Positions 9,362-17,800 are shown, counted from the first letter of the stretch. The stretch is DNA of 64,000 nt from Solilutibacter silvestris (GCF_002895945.1 NZ_NPZB01000001.1:1503501-1567500), one strand, 5' to 3'. The notes: a model not told the origin generated them from the sequence alone. Made by a program: numbers and translations.

Positions 9362-9472
9362 GCATAACAACTGAGTTAAGCCGCAACGCGTAGTGGCGCA
9401 GACGGCGTGGGAGCGTGAGCGTACCACGCTGGCAAGCCACGAAGCGGTGTCGGCTTGAACGATTAGTTAGGT
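9362..9472 (-). repeat. attC of cassette C59
   Basis: Type A, 111 bp; cores GCATAAC and GTTAGGT. Most distal attC retained. Confidence 0.9.
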
Positions 9473-9486
9473 GCTACTCGGCGAAA

Positions 9487-9933
9487 CTATTTGCCACCCA
9501 TAATGCACGCCTTCGCGGGCGAAGGTTCAACGGGAATGCGCGCAGGTATTTGTCCGGGCGGATTTCGGAATACTTCCAAATAGCATTTGTCGTTCGGAAA
9601 TGTGAACCGAATGATGTGCAGTAAACCCGATTCAGGAATAAACGAAAAATCCGCTTCGCACGTACTTGTTACGGCTGTGGTTCGGAATTTGGATCTTATA
9701 TAGATCCAAGTCCTCTTTCCGGCTGGAACCTCAAAGGAAACATTGCTGGGGCTGTCAATGACTGTGCGTTTTCCACAAAAGCCGTCCTGGCCGACATTGA
9801 GATGATCAGCGTCCCCAACAACCGCTATTGTTGCCTTTTGAGGGGTGTCGCGTGCTCCGCTTGATCCTGAGGCTGCCAACAATAGGCAAGCGAAAGGCAG
9901 GAAGCGACTCCATTTGAATGAAAGATTTTCCAT
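9487..9933 (-). CDS. C59: secreted hypothetical protein
   Basis: 148 residues from ATG 9933 (MENLSFKWSRF). A signal peptide ends near residue 26, and four cysteines in the mature part could form disulfides. No recognised domain. The gene fills its cassette, as is usual. Confidence 0.65.
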   Translation of the reverse strand: MENLSFKWSRFLPFACLLLAASGSSGARDTPQKATIAVVGDADHLNVGQDGFCGKRTVIDSPSNVSFEVPAGKRTWIYIRSKFRTTAVTSTCEADFSFIPESGLLHIIRFTFPNDKCYLEVFRNPPGQIPARIPVEPSPAKACIMGGK

Positions 9934-9949
9934 GACGCTCCCCGATAGC

Positions 9950-10059
9950 ACCTAACACCCGAATTAAGCCGCACTGATTTGCGGCGGCGGATTGGTGCAA
10001 CATATCACAGTGCCGAACCGACGCCGCGAAGCGGTGTCGGCTTGAATGAGCAGTTAGCG
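9950..10059 (-). repeat. attC of cassette C58
   Basis: Type C, 110 bp; cores ACCTAAC and GTTAGCG; GAATTAAG in the left arm instead of GAGTTAAG. Confidence 0.93.
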
Positions 10060-10295
10060 CGCGGGCGGATTGCCCGGAGCCTGGTTACCGGGTAACCGCC
10101 GAAGGATGTTAGCCGGAGCGGGCTTTGGGCAGAGCACTTGGACAGGCAGCGCCAAGGCTTTTGCGACCGAAGGCGAGGGCACTGTCCGACACGCGGGGCA
10201 GTTGGAGAACGAGCGCCGGCGGGCTGATGGTAAGGGCGATGGCTTTTGCGAGAACCAAACGCTTTCGCCGATCTGCGCCAGATGAGAAATGCGAG
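10060..10295. other. C58: ORF-less cassette
   Basis: About 236 bp of GC-rich insert. The minus-strand open frames run in from the neighbouring attC and have attC-derived composition, so I see no credible gene. Contains the palindrome GGTTACCGGGTAACC near 10082. Confidence 0.55.
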
Positions 10296-10406
10296 TGCTA
10301 ACACCTGAGTTAAGCCGCAACGCGTAGTGGCGCGGACGGCGTGGTAGCGTGAGCGTACCACGCTGGCAAGCCACGAAGCGGTGTCGACTTGAACGATTAG
10401 TTAGGC
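10296..10406 (-). repeat. attC of cassette C57
   Basis: Type A, 111 bp; cores TGCTAAC and GTTAGGC. Confidence 0.95.
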
Positions 10407-10407
10407 G

Positions 10408-10704
10408 TTAACCGAGCTTTGCTTTTCCGGCAAGGAAGAGTACGAGAATTAGAACCGATCCCAGCCCCAGAAAGAGAGTGGCTACTGCAGTCAAGTACCC
10501 AAGAGATTTTCTAAATGCGCCTAGTGAACGACTTGCACCGCTTGCGAGAAGGTAAGTAGACGGTATCCACAGAACTCCAATTGCTGACATGGTTGTCATT
10601 ACTTGGGCGCCGTTTAGGGGTCGGAAGGCTCCACGTCCAAGTGCAACAGTGAATATGGCAACTATAAGTGCCAATAAATAACCGTAGAGAAGCCGTCTAT
10701 TCAT
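10408..10704 (-). CDS. C57: small membrane protein
   Basis: 98 residues from ATG 10704 (MNRRLLYGYLL) with three hydrophobic segments. A TTG at 10734 would extend it by ten residues. No family recognised. Confidence 0.6.
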   Translation of the reverse strand: MNRRLLYGYLLALIVAIFTVALGRGAFRPLNGAQVMTTMSAIGVLWIPSTYLLASGASRSLGAFRKSLGYLTAVATLFLGLGSVLILVLFLAGKAKLG

Positions 10705-10750
10705 CGCGCGGGCCGTGGCCTTTTCTAGGTGCAAAGTTGTTTGTAGTAAC

Positions 10751-10860
10751 GCCTAACACCAGAGTTAAGCCGCGCCGAGAGTGGTGCGGTTTTGGGCTAG
10801 CGTAGCGCAAAGCCCAAAACCGTGCCACGAAGCGGTGTCGGCTTGAACGATTAGTTAGGC
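10751..10860 (-). repeat. attC of cassette C56
   Basis: Type B, 110 bp; cores GCCTAAC and GTTAGGC. Confidence 0.96.
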
Positions 10861-11190
10861 ATCGCAGTAGGGCTTTACCGAGAGGAAGTCGGGAAGTCCG
10901 GTTTGCCCGTATCCGACAATTTCCAGGCCAACAATGGTTTCCCCTTGCGACCAAACGATCACGTTTACGGTTTCGTTGTTGATCAAAGCAATGACCTCTG
11001 CAAGGTTATGCCCTGTCGTGGCGGCTCCATTGGGACCGAACCATACGGTGGCGCAGCCGCACTTGCAGGTGTCGGTAACTTGTAACGTGGGAATGGAAGC
11101 TATTGAGGACGGCAAGATCGGCCCATTTGCCCCGATCGCGAGCACTCGCTCGATCAGTATTGCTTCATCTTGTGAAATCAGTCGAGACAT
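10855..11190 (-). CDS. C56: hypothetical cytosolic protein (intact copy)
   Basis: 111 residues (MSRLISQDEAILIERVLAIG...). The central part has a CKCGC motif and an acidic/aromatic C-terminal half. The stop codon is supplied by the attC core. Function unknown. A nearly identical but frameshifted copy is cassette C44 (17456-17790). Confidence 0.7.
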   Translation of the reverse strand: MSRLISQDEAILIERVLAIGANGPILPSSIASIPTLQVTDTCKCGCATVWFGPNGAATTGHNLAEVIALINNETVNVIVWSQGETIVGLEIVGYGQTGLPDFLSVKPYCDA

Positions 11191-11200
11191 TTGGAGTGAT

Positions 11201-11310
11201 GCCTAACACCAGAGTTAAGCCGCGCCGAGAGTGGTGCGGATTTGGGCTAGCGTAGCGCAAAGCCCAAAACCGTGCCACGAAGCGGCGTCGGCTTGAACGA
11301 TTAGTTAGGC
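11201..11310 (-). repeat. attC of cassette C55
   Basis: Type B, 110 bp; same subtype as the attC of the duplicate VOC cassette C23. Confidence 0.96.
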
Positions 11311-11709
11311 CACACCAGCGACTGTGAGACCAACATATTGGCCAAACGCAATTTCCAAGGTATGACCATCAGGGTCACTGATAAGCGCCCAATATCCGAC
11401 CGGTGGGCCAGATTGCTCTGCGGAACGTAATAAGCACCTATTGTCCAAAGCAATGGCACACAAACGATCGACCTCGTGTTCAGATTCGACTGCTACTCCT
11501 AGATGAGCCGTCGGTACCAAAGGATAGATTGGTGTATTCAAGGGTGTTTCAATAAGCACGATAACAAACGGTCTGGTGTGGTCGCATAACCAAACAGTTC
11601 CGGTGCGGCGGTGGACAACATCCATGGACGCATAAAGGCGATAAAAAGCGATGCTCGCTTCAAGAGAGCGAACTGGAAGTGCTATGTGGGTCAGTCCAAG
11701 ATCTGCCAT
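11305..11709 (-). CDS. C55: VOC-family (glyoxalase/bleomycin-resistance fold) protein, copy 1
   Basis: 134 residues. The opening GLTHIALPVRSLEASIAFYR and closing SDPDGHTLEIAFGQ are typical of vicinal oxygen chelate proteins. His8, His69 and Glu119 are the expected metal ligands. Members detoxify fosfomycin or aldehydes or bind bleomycin; substrate cannot be told here. Nearly identical to C23 (28854-29258). Stop lies in the attC. Confidence 0.85.
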   Translation of the reverse strand: MADLGLTHIALPVRSLEASIAFYRLYASMDVVHRRTGTVWLCDHTRPFVIVLIETPLNTPIYPLVPTAHLGVAVESEHEVDRLCAIALDNRCLLRSAEQSGPPVGYWALISDPDGHTLEIAFGQYVGLTVAGVA

Positions 11710-11715
11710 GGTGAA

Positions 11716-11826
11716 GCCTAACACCTGAGTTAAGCCGCAACGCGCAGTGGCGCAGATGGCGTGGTAGCGTGAGCGTACCACGCTGGCAAGCCACGAAGCG
11801 GTGTCGGCTTGAACGAACAGTTAGAG
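11716..11826 (-). repeat. attC of cassette C54
   Basis: Type A, 111 bp; cores GCCTAAC and GTTAGAG. Confidence 0.95.
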
Positions 11827-11834
11827 CGCACTTG

Positions 11835-12254
11835 CTATGGCCTGAACTTCATTTTGCTGAGGACTTCTTGGGCAAGCTTGGCATCTGCTTCATTGTCTGC
11901 GGATATCCAGACATGCATCAATATCTTTCCATCGACGTGGAGGACGGTTTGCTTCGAGAACTGCTCGGCATGCTCTCCAGACGCCGGATACCACTGAATT
12001 TTCTGGCCAGCGACGATTCCCTCGCCAATCGGAGATGATGTCTCTGGCTTGAAGCTTGGGAAAAACCCGGTGTAGACCCCGAAAAGGTCTTTCTTTGACT
12101 TTGCATCCATGGCGTAGCATAGGTCGAAGTCAGGCCCTTCCTGATAGGACCATTCGACTCCCGAGCTGTCCGGAAGAATAGGGCAGCGATCGGCCTCTTG
12201 GGTGAGCCCCAGAGAAGGAATGGCTAGAAGAAGGAACGCGATGAACGTTTTCAT
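11835..12254 (-). CDS. C54: secreted hypothetical protein
   Basis: 139 residues from ATG 12254 (MKTFIAFLLLAIPSLGLTQ); signal peptide cleaved near residue 19. Two cysteines (RCPILP, DLCYAMD) may pair. No recognised domain. Confidence 0.65.
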   Translation of the reverse strand: MKTFIAFLLLAIPSLGLTQEADRCPILPDSSGVEWSYQEGPDFDLCYAMDAKSKKDLFGVYTGFFPSFKPETSSPIGEGIVAGQKIQWYPASGEHAEQFSKQTVLHVDGKILMHVWISADNEADAKLAQEVLSKMKFRP

Positions 12255-12259
12255 GTGCG

Positions 12260-12368
12260 CGCTAACACCTGAGTTAAGTTGCGACGCGCAGTGGCGCCGC
12301 GTTGTGGTAGACGCTACCACAAAAAGACGGCGCCACGAAGCGGCGTCAACTTGAACGAATAGTTAGAG
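12260..12368 (-). repeat. attC of cassette C53
   Basis: Type D, 109 bp; arms carry AAGTTGCGACG and CGTCAACTTG, a compensated change that keeps pairing. Confidence 0.95.
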
Positions 12369-12803
12369 CTTATGGCGACGGCTTAAGAGCTCGGAAAATA
12401 CTGCGGTGAATAATGTGATTCCAGCAGTTCTTACGATGACAAGCAGTGCCAATCCTGTGCTAACGGGCTGGATGGGGAAAACGAAGTGATTCCAAATCGC
12501 AACAGAAAGCCCGACGATCGCCCCAATCAGTAAAGGCCGCTTGGTATAAATCCGGGATATGAACCAAGCGGGTGGAAGGCTGGCAGCAGCAGCTGCGACG
12601 GACTCTACCGAAATGAGATATGCAAGGACGAAACCTTTCGAGGCATGAACTGCCGGGGCGACGTAGGGAATATAGAGTGCAAAGTTGAAGCAAATGACTG
12701 CGAATACCATTAAGCAGGGTAGTGCCAAAGCTTTAACTAGCAAGGATTTATTGCTTGTTTGCAATGGGCCAGCTGCTTTTGGGGCGGCGTAAAGGTCATC
12801 CAT
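12363..12803 (-). CDS. C53: integral membrane protein
   Basis: 146 residues from ATG 12803 with about four hydrophobic segments. No motif that fixes a family. Stop lies in the attC. Confidence 0.65.
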   Translation of the reverse strand: MDDLYAAPKAAGPLQTSNKSLLVKALALPCLMVFAVICFNFALYIPYVAPAVHASKGFVLAYLISVESVAAAAASLPPAWFISRIYTKRPLLIGAIVGLSVAIWNHFVFPIQPVSTGLALLVIVRTAGITLFTAVFSELLSRRHKL

Positions 12804-12806
12804 AAG

Positions 12807-12916
12807 CGCTAACACCTGAGTTAAGCCGCGCCGTGAGTGGTGCGGTTTTGGGCTAGCGTAGCGCAAAGCCCAAAACCGTGCCACGAAGCGGCGTCGGCTT
12901 GAACGATTAGTTAGGC
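12807..12916 (-). repeat. attC of cassette C52
   Basis: Type B, 110 bp; CCTGAG in the left arm. Confidence 0.95.
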
Positions 12917-12926
12917 CATTCGTACT

Positions 12927-13202
12927 TTACTGCGGTTTTTCACCTTTCAACGCACTTAGTAGTGCACGAGTGAGGAAAAACCAGAAGAAAACTGCAAGAC
13001 AAGCTCCAACTAGAACCGAAATTCCAATGATTTGGATCGCTCTATCGGGTTCGACGCGGCCGGAGTCGCTTAATTCCAAGAGCAAATAGAGGGTGCAGAG
13101 TGGGACACTGAAGCTAATTTCAAATAGGACAATATGCCCAATCAGAGATCTTGAGCTCCATGTAATGAATCTGGAGCGAGCAAGTTTGCGGAATATTGCC
13201 AT
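12927..13202 (-). CDS. C52: small membrane protein
   Basis: 91 residues with two strongly hydrophobic segments (about 25-45 and 58-78) and charged ends. Unknown function. Confidence 0.6.
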   Translation of the reverse strand: MAIFRKLARSRFITWSSRSLIGHIVLFEISFSVPLCTLYLLLELSDSGRVEPDRAIQIIGISVLVGACLAVFFWFFLTRALLSALKGEKPQ

Positions 13203-13209
13203 GAGAAGG

Positions 13210-13320
13210 GCCTAACACCAGAGTTAAGCCGCGCCGAGAGTGGTGCGGTTTTTGGGCTAGCGTAGCGCAAAGCCCAAAACCGTGCCACGAAGCGGTGTCG
13301 GCTTGAACGATTAGTTAGGC
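13210..13320 (-). repeat. attC of cassette C51
   Basis: Type B, 111 bp; cores GCCTAAC and GTTAGGC. Confidence 0.96.
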
Positions 13321-13323
13321 TTA

Positions 13324-13359
13324 TTGACAAGACCTGTTAAATGGTCTATAAAATGGTCT
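13324..13359 (+). promoter_or_regulatory. Sigma70 promoter and probable operator of the C51 TA pair
   Basis: TTGACA (13324-13329), a 17-bp spacer and TATAAA (13347-13352). Direct repeats AAATGGTCT at 13339 and 13351, 12 bp apart, plus AGACC at 13330 facing GGTCT, overlap the promoter. They are the likely binding sites of the antitoxin for autoregulation. Confidence 0.8.
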
Positions 13360-13380
13360 CATTCTGCCGGGAGTCCAAAC

Positions 13381-13629
13381 GTGCCGCACCAAGTCCTCAG
13401 TGAGATGGCCGCAAGCATTTCCGAGCTAAAAGCGAATCCCATGAAGGTGGTGGCCAGCGGCAACGGAATGCCGATTGTGGTACTTAACCGCAACGAGCCC
13501 GCGTTCTATTGTGTTCCGGCTGATGCCTATGAAGCTTTAGTCGAAATGATCGACGACCTTGAGCTGGTCGAGATAGTGAAGAAGCGTCAAAAGGAGAGGT
13601 CCATCAAGGTCTCTCTCAATGACCTATAA
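13381..13629 (+). CDS. C51: StbD/YefM-like antitoxin
   Basis: 82 residues from GTG 13381 (MPHQVLSEMAASISELKANPMKVV). The fold and the phrase VLNRNEPAFYCVPADAYEAL are typical of StbD antitoxins of the Phd/YefM superfamily. The N-terminal half should bind DNA and the C-terminal half the toxin. Inserted against the direction of the array, with its own promoter. Overlaps the toxin gene by 11 bp. Confidence 0.85.
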   Translation: MPHQVLSEMAASISELKANPMKVVASGNGMPIVVLNRNEPAFYCVPADAYEALVEMIDDLELVEIVKKRQKERSIKVSLNDL

Positions 13630-13915
13630 GCTCGAGTTTAAGGAATCGGCCCTCAAGGAGTGGCGCAAACTTGGGGCGACGGTAAGAGAGCAGTTCAAGC
13701 AAAAGCTAGGCGAGCGCTTGGAGAGGCCGCGTGTTCCATCCTCAGCCCTTCACGGTGCGAAAGATCTTTACAAGATCAAACTTCGATCGTCCGGCTATCG
13801 CCTGGTTTACTCGGTGTCCGACAAAGTTGTGACCGTTACCGTAATAGCGGTCGGGAAGCGGGACAAGAACGCTGTTTATGAAGTTGCACTAGCTCGCGTT
13901 AAGTCCGACCAATAA
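13619..13915 (+). CDS. C51: StbE/RelE-like toxin
   Basis: 98 residues of RelE/StbE type (KIKLRSSGYRLVYSVSD, VTVIAVGKRDKNAVYEVA), a ribosome-dependent mRNA interferase family. Encoded just downstream of its antitoxin. Such pairs are thought to stabilise large integron arrays by killing cells that lose them. Confidence 0.87.
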   Translation: MTYKLEFKESALKEWRKLGATVREQFKQKLGERLERPRVPSSALHGAKDLYKIKLRSSGYRLVYSVSDKVVTVTVIAVGKRDKNAVYEVALARVKSDQ

Positions 13916-14026
13916 GCCTAACACCTGAGTTAAGCCGCAACGCGGAGTGGCGCAGACGGCGTGGTAGCGTGAGCGTACCACGCTGGCGAGCCACGAAGCG
14001 GTGTCGGCTTGAACGATTAGTTAGGC
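13916..14026 (-). repeat. attC of cassette C50
   Basis: Type A, 111 bp; begins one base after the stop of the C51 toxin gene. Confidence 0.95.
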
Positions 14027-14671
14027 GCGTGCTCCAACAAGCAAGCGGCTGTCTTTTTGGTGCAGCCTAATGAAATAATAGGCAATCACAATGATGCCAA
14101 CTACGGATGGCAAGATTTGGGACCACGGTTGTCCGAAGCGGACAACGTTGCCAACCAGCGCTGAGAGCATTGCGAAGATTGAGGCGATTAGCTTGTAGGT
14201 GTGCTCATATTTCCAAAGCGAGCGATACCAGCGACGCGGAAACAACCACCTAATTGTGTCATAAAGCAAGATGGTGGCTAGAGCACCTAATGACGAATAC
14301 ACCACAACTGAACCCTCCGCATGCGCGAGTACTGCGGGAATTAAGGCAATCAAGAGAACAGTGGCGAACAACGTCAAAATCGCGTCTATTTTGGCTGGAC
14401 CCTGGTCTTTTGTGTAGATGGATCGCCAGCCGCTAATCAGTTGATAAGGCACCAAGACACTAAGAATGGCGAACACTGGTATGAATCTAAAGAACAGCGT
14501 GCCAATAGCAGCAGAGACGCACACAATTAGGGTGAAATAGCAGAAAATCCGGCCCCAATAGCGATGGTTCGAAGTCCCCTTGGATCTGCCAAGAATAGAA
14601 AAACCAATTACGAGGGCAATCGTCCCAGCAGTAATGTGAATTGCCAAGTTGATGAGATGAGCAGAGGACAT
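14021..14671 (-). CDS. C50: polytopic membrane protein (DUF2306-like)
   Basis: 216 residues with six or seven hydrophobic segments. N-terminal INLAIHITAGTIALVIGF and HRYWGRIF resemble DUF2306 membrane proteins, but the match is by eye only. Stop lies in the attC. Confidence 0.55.
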   Translation of the reverse strand: MSSAHLINLAIHITAGTIALVIGFSILGRSKGTSNHRYWGRIFCYFTLIVCVSAAIGTLFFRFIPVFAILSVLVPYQLISGWRSIYTKDQGPAKIDAILTLFATVLLIALIPAVLAHAEGSVVVYSSLGALATILLYDTIRWLFPRRWYRSLWKYEHTYKLIASIFAMLSALVGNVVRFGQPWSQILPSVVGIIVIAYYFIRLHQKDSRLLVGARA

Positions 14672-14696
14672 TGCATTTTCCCTAATGCGAAGAAGC

Positions 14697-14806
14697 GCCT
14701 AACACCAGAGTTAAGCCGCGCCGAGAGTGGTGCGGTTTTGGGCTAGCGTAGCGCAATGCCCAAAACCGTGCCACGAAGCGGCGTCGGCTTGAACGATTAG
14801 TTAGGT
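14697..14806 (-). repeat. attC of cassette C49
   Basis: Type B, 110 bp; cores GCCTAAC and GTTAGGT. Confidence 0.96.
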
Positions 14807-15232
14807 GTGTCCGGGTGGCATTAAGATTTTCTCAATTGACGACTTTGTGCTTTCCGAAATTATGCAGACCTTTCCTATTTCGCTATCGAAGTAGTCGAAG
14901 TTAGATGCTTTCCATGTCCGCTTTCCTGCACTTGATGAGAAGTAGATAAGAACTCTGAGGTCCATATCATCTTCATTTCGAGGCGATTTCTTGCAATTAA
15001 TACTGATGGCAGAGATTGTTTTGGAAATTACACTTTGATCTTGAGTATGAAGTTCATTTAATGCCGATGATCGCATGGAGGATTCTGTTTTTCTTACGAT
15101 TGGTGTGGGCAAGAATGGCTGAAAATATGCATCCATCCTCTGGATCGGTTGAGACTTCTGGCCGCATCCCAATAACCCAAGTGTTAGGCCAAAGACCGCC
15201 AAGCTTTTGACAAGAAGGATTTTAATATCCAC
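14801..15232 (-). CDS. C49: lipoprotein
   Basis: 143 residues with a lipobox LLGC at about residue 23. The mature part is rich in Ser and Lys and has no recognised domain. Codon use is more AT-rich than the host flanks. Confidence 0.65.
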   Translation of the reverse strand: MDIKILLVKSLAVFGLTLGLLGCGQKSQPIQRMDAYFQPFLPTPIVRKTESSMRSSALNELHTQDQSVISKTISAISINCKKSPRNEDDMDLRVLIYFSSSAGKRTWKASNFDYFDSEIGKVCIISESTKSSIEKILMPPGHT

Positions 15233-15237
15233 GGCAC

Positions 15238-15347
15238 ACCTAACACCAGAGTTAAGCCGCGCCGAGAGTGGTGCGGTTTTGGGCTAGCGTAGCGCAAAGC
15301 CCAAAACCGTGCCACGAAGCGGCGTCGGCTTGAACGATTAGTTAGGC
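15238..15347 (-). repeat. attC of cassette C48
   Basis: Type B, 110 bp; cores ACCTAAC and GTTAGGC. Confidence 0.96.
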
Positions 15348-15360
15348 TTCTGAGGCTTGG

Positions 15361-15693
15361 CTAGTTAACGCACTGCGTAACAGTCCCATGCTTGGTAGGT
15401 GCAAAACAGCCGTCAAAGTGATCAGCGCACATGTTTCCGGTTTTCTCCTCTACGCATTTGCTTTGACACTGGCGAGACGTTTTGCACGCTTTTCCTCCGT
15501 CGTTAGTTTGCAGGGAGCAATACTTAAAAGCGTTTTGAGGTCCGGCGAAAATCCATTCCCCACCTTTAGCAAGGCACGCGGCTTCTGTTTTTGGCAGAGT
15601 CGGCTTTGAGGCGGCACTATGGCGCGCTTTTCCCGCGGCCGCGTTAAGAGTGAATAGTGATAACGCCAAAACAAATAAGTATCGAAGAATCAT
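15361..15693 (-). CDS. C48: secreted cysteine-rich small protein
   Basis: 110 residues with a signal peptide (cleaved near AAAG, residue 21) and eight cysteines in the mature chain (CLAKGG, YCSLQ, CKTSRQCQSKC, MCADHFDGC, QCVN), which suggests a disulfide-stabilised periplasmic or secreted domain. No named family. Confidence 0.65.
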   Translation of the reverse strand: MILRYLFVLALSLFTLNAAAGKARHSAASKPTLPKTEAACLAKGGEWIFAGPQNAFKYCSLQTNDGGKACKTSRQCQSKCVEEKTGNMCADHFDGCFAPTKHGTVTQCVN

Positions 15694-15700
15694 ATCAGAA

Positions 15701-15811
15701 GCCTAACACCTGAGTTAAGCCGTAACGCGCAGTGGCGCAGTCGGCGTGGTAGCGTGAGCGTACCACGCTGGCAAGCCACGAAGCGGTGTCGGCTTGAACG
15801 ATTAGTTAGGT
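15701..15811 (-). repeat. attC of cassette C47
   Basis: Type A, 111 bp; same subtype as the attC of the duplicate cassette C9. Confidence 0.96.
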
Positions 15812-16255
15812 CCCGCCCGGTGTTTTGTGCAAAGCGAGTAGGAGGACGCCGCCTGCAACCATGGCGATTCCAGCCCACTCTTGGGCGGATGGACGCTCCT
15901 TTAGGAACGCAAATGCGAATATGGCCACCAATACAACGCTGAGCTTATCGATAGGGGCTACCTGAGATGCTTGGCCGATTTGCAAGGCGCGGAAATAGCA
16001 GGCCCAAGATGCGCCCGTAGCAAGTGCCGACAACGCCAGGAACAAAAGAGTTTTCCCAGAAAGTGATAGCGGATTGCTCCATTTCCCGGTCAGCCACACG
16101 AAAGGGGCAAGCACGAGAATGATGATAAACGTTCGAATGAGTGTTGCTAGATCTGAGTCGACGCCCCGAATGCCAATTTTGGCAAAGATGGCAGTGAGTG
16201 CTGCGAAGCAGGCTGACAGGAGCGCCCAGAGAATCCAACCGGTAGGAAGCGTCAT
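15806..16255 (-). CDS. C47: EamA/DMT half-transporter, copy 1
   Basis: 149 residues with five hydrophobic segments, equal to one EamA repeat. The N-terminal WALLSACFAALTAIFAKIG and the SQVAPIDKLSVVLVAI segment are characteristic. Single-repeat members work as dimers. Substrate unknown. C9 (36035-36484) is an almost identical cassette. Stop lies in the attC. Confidence 0.85.
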   Translation of the reverse strand: MTLPTGWILWALLSACFAALTAIFAKIGIRGVDSDLATLIRTFIIILVLAPFVWLTGKWSNPLSLSGKTLLFLALSALATGASWACYFRALQIGQASQVAPIDKLSVVLVAIFAFAFLKERPSAQEWAGIAMVAGGVLLLALHKTPGGT

Positions 16256-16261
16256 AGCGGG

Positions 16262-16372
16262 ACCTAACACCTGAGTTAAGCCGCAACGCGCAGTGGCGCG
16301 GACGGCGTGGTAGCGTGAGCGTACCACGCCGGCAAGCCACGAAGCGGTGTCGGCTTGAACGATTAGTTAGGT
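16262..16372 (-). repeat. attC of cassette C46
   Basis: Type A, 111 bp; cores ACCTAAC and GTTAGGT. Confidence 0.96.
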
Positions 16373-16753
16373 GCTACGCGCTTTGCCGATTTTGCCTAAA
16401 TGCGTGAAGCCGAACCCGGCGCTGTATTTCAGCCCATAGCCGAGCATGCGATCAAATCCGACATGCGAGGCCCAGATGAGTGCCACGAGTAACGCGCTAT
16501 GCAAGCCTGGCGTCAAGCTAGCAATCAAGGCAATAAGTGGTCCGATATAGGAATGAGCGGAATTGTATGCAATTGCACCAATTTTTGGACCCAAAAGGTA
16601 ACCGAAGAAGGATAGATCTGGCGCCAAGAAGAAGATGGCATAGATTGCCCAACTGGCATCGATATGCTGGTACGCGATGACACAGCACAGAAACACGAGA
16701 AAGCCCTCGATCCTTAGTGTGGTTTTGATGCCGCCTGTTGTTTCTCCAGACAC
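16367..16753 (-). CDS. C46: DUF4260 membrane protein
   Basis: 128 residues from GTG 16753, chosen because AAGGA lies eight bases upstream; a GTG at 16774 inside the attC edge is less likely. The pattern RIEGFLVFL...FFLAPDLSFFGYLLGPKIGA...NSAHSY is that of DUF4260, a four-helix membrane family of unknown role that is common in cassettes. Confidence 0.8.
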   Translation of the reverse strand: MSGETTGGIKTTLRIEGFLVFLCCVIAYQHIDASWAIYAIFFLAPDLSFFGYLLGPKIGAIAYNSAHSYIGPLIALIASLTPGLHSALLVALIWASHVGFDRMLGYGLKYSAGFGFTHLGKIGKARST

Positions 16754-16772
16754 TTGAAGGTTCCTTAGTAGC

Positions 16773-16882
16773 ACCTAACACCAGAGTTAAGCCGCGCCGA
16801 GAGTGGTGCGGTTTTGGGCTAGCGTAGCGCAAAGCCCAAAAGCGTGCCACGAAGTGGCGTCGGCTTGAACGATTAGTTAGGG
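16773..16882 (-). repeat. attC of cassette C45
   Basis: Type B, 110 bp; cores ACCTAAC and GTTAGGG. Confidence 0.95.
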
Positions 16883-17346
16883 CGCGCACCGCCATACTGA
16901 ACCCGCCACTGATTGAGGAGCTGGGCGAGATCAGTCGCCGAGTAGCCATAAGTGTCCGGCAGGCCTGCATCTACGCCTGTGACATTCTTTGATAATGCGC
17001 GAAGGGCTTTCTGGCCTTTGTAAGACGGCGAATAGTGCCAGCAAACCATTTGGCGCCCGCCAATTGGAACGACGAAGAATTCCGAGATGTCCGTCCAGCT
17101 ATATCGATGGTCTCTATAGGCGCTACGGATTGTCATGCCACTTGGTTCTAGGCGGAGATAACTGCTTCCCGGCAATACGGCATTAAGAACAACGGCGATA
17201 AAGAGAATGGCAAGCAGTGCCACACATACCCAGCCGGCAATCGAATGCTTCTGAAGGGTCAGTCCGGCGGCAACGATAATTGCTAAACCAAGAAGTCTTA
17301 GCTGATTCGTCCATGTGCGCGGTTTCAACTGCATGGCTGTCTCCAT
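16873..17346 (-). CDS. C45: membrane-anchored protein, possible PH-like domain
   Basis: 157 residues (ATG 17346, or ATG 17334). Two membrane segments at residues 15-55 precede a soluble beta-rich part (LRLEPSGMTIRSAYRDHRYSWTDISEFFV) that looks like a bacterial PH-like domain. Function unknown. Confidence 0.6.
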   Translation of the reverse strand: METAMQLKPRTWTNQLRLLGLAIIVAAGLTLQKHSIAGWVCVALLAILFIAVVLNAVLPGSSYLRLEPSGMTIRSAYRDHRYSWTDISEFFVVPIGGRQMVCWHYSPSYKGQKALRALSKNVTGVDAGLPDTYGYSATDLAQLLNQWRVQYGGARPN

Positions 17347-17350
17347 AGCG

Positions 17351-17461
17351 CCCTAACACCTGAGTTAAGCCGCAACGCGCAGTGGCGCGGATGGCGTGGT
17401 AGCGTGAGCGTACCACGCTGGCAAGCCACGAAGCAGTGTCGGCTTGAACGATTAGTTAGGC
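17351..17461 (-). repeat. attC of cassette C44
   Basis: Type A, 111 bp. Differs from the type B attC of the related cassette C56. Confidence 0.95.
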
Positions 17462-17790
17462 ATCGCAGTAGGGCTTTACGGAGAGGATGTCGGGAAGTCC
17501 GGTTTGCCCGTATCCGACAATTTCCAGGCCAACAATGGTTTCCCCTTGCGACCAAACGATCACGTTTACGGTTTCGTTGTTGATCGAGGCAATGGCCTCT
17601 GCAAGGTTATGCCCGGTCGTGGCGGCTCCATTGGGGCCGAACCATACGGTGGCGCAGCCGCACTTGCAGGTGTCGGTAACTTGTAACGTGGGAATGGAAG
17701 CTATTGAGGACGGCAAGATCGGCCATTTGCCCCGATTGCGAGCACTCGCTCGATCAGTATTGCTTCATCTTGTGAAATCAGTCGAGACAT
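17456..17790 (-). pseudogene. C44: frameshifted copy of the C56 gene
   Basis: Near-identical to 10855-11190, but one C is missing in the run at about 17722-17724 (GGCC here, GGCCC in C56). This puts the first 24 codons out of frame with the rest. The remaining open frame starts only at 17716 (86 residues). Either a pseudogene or a sequencing error. Confidence 0.8.
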
Positions 17791-17800
17791 TTGGAGTGAT

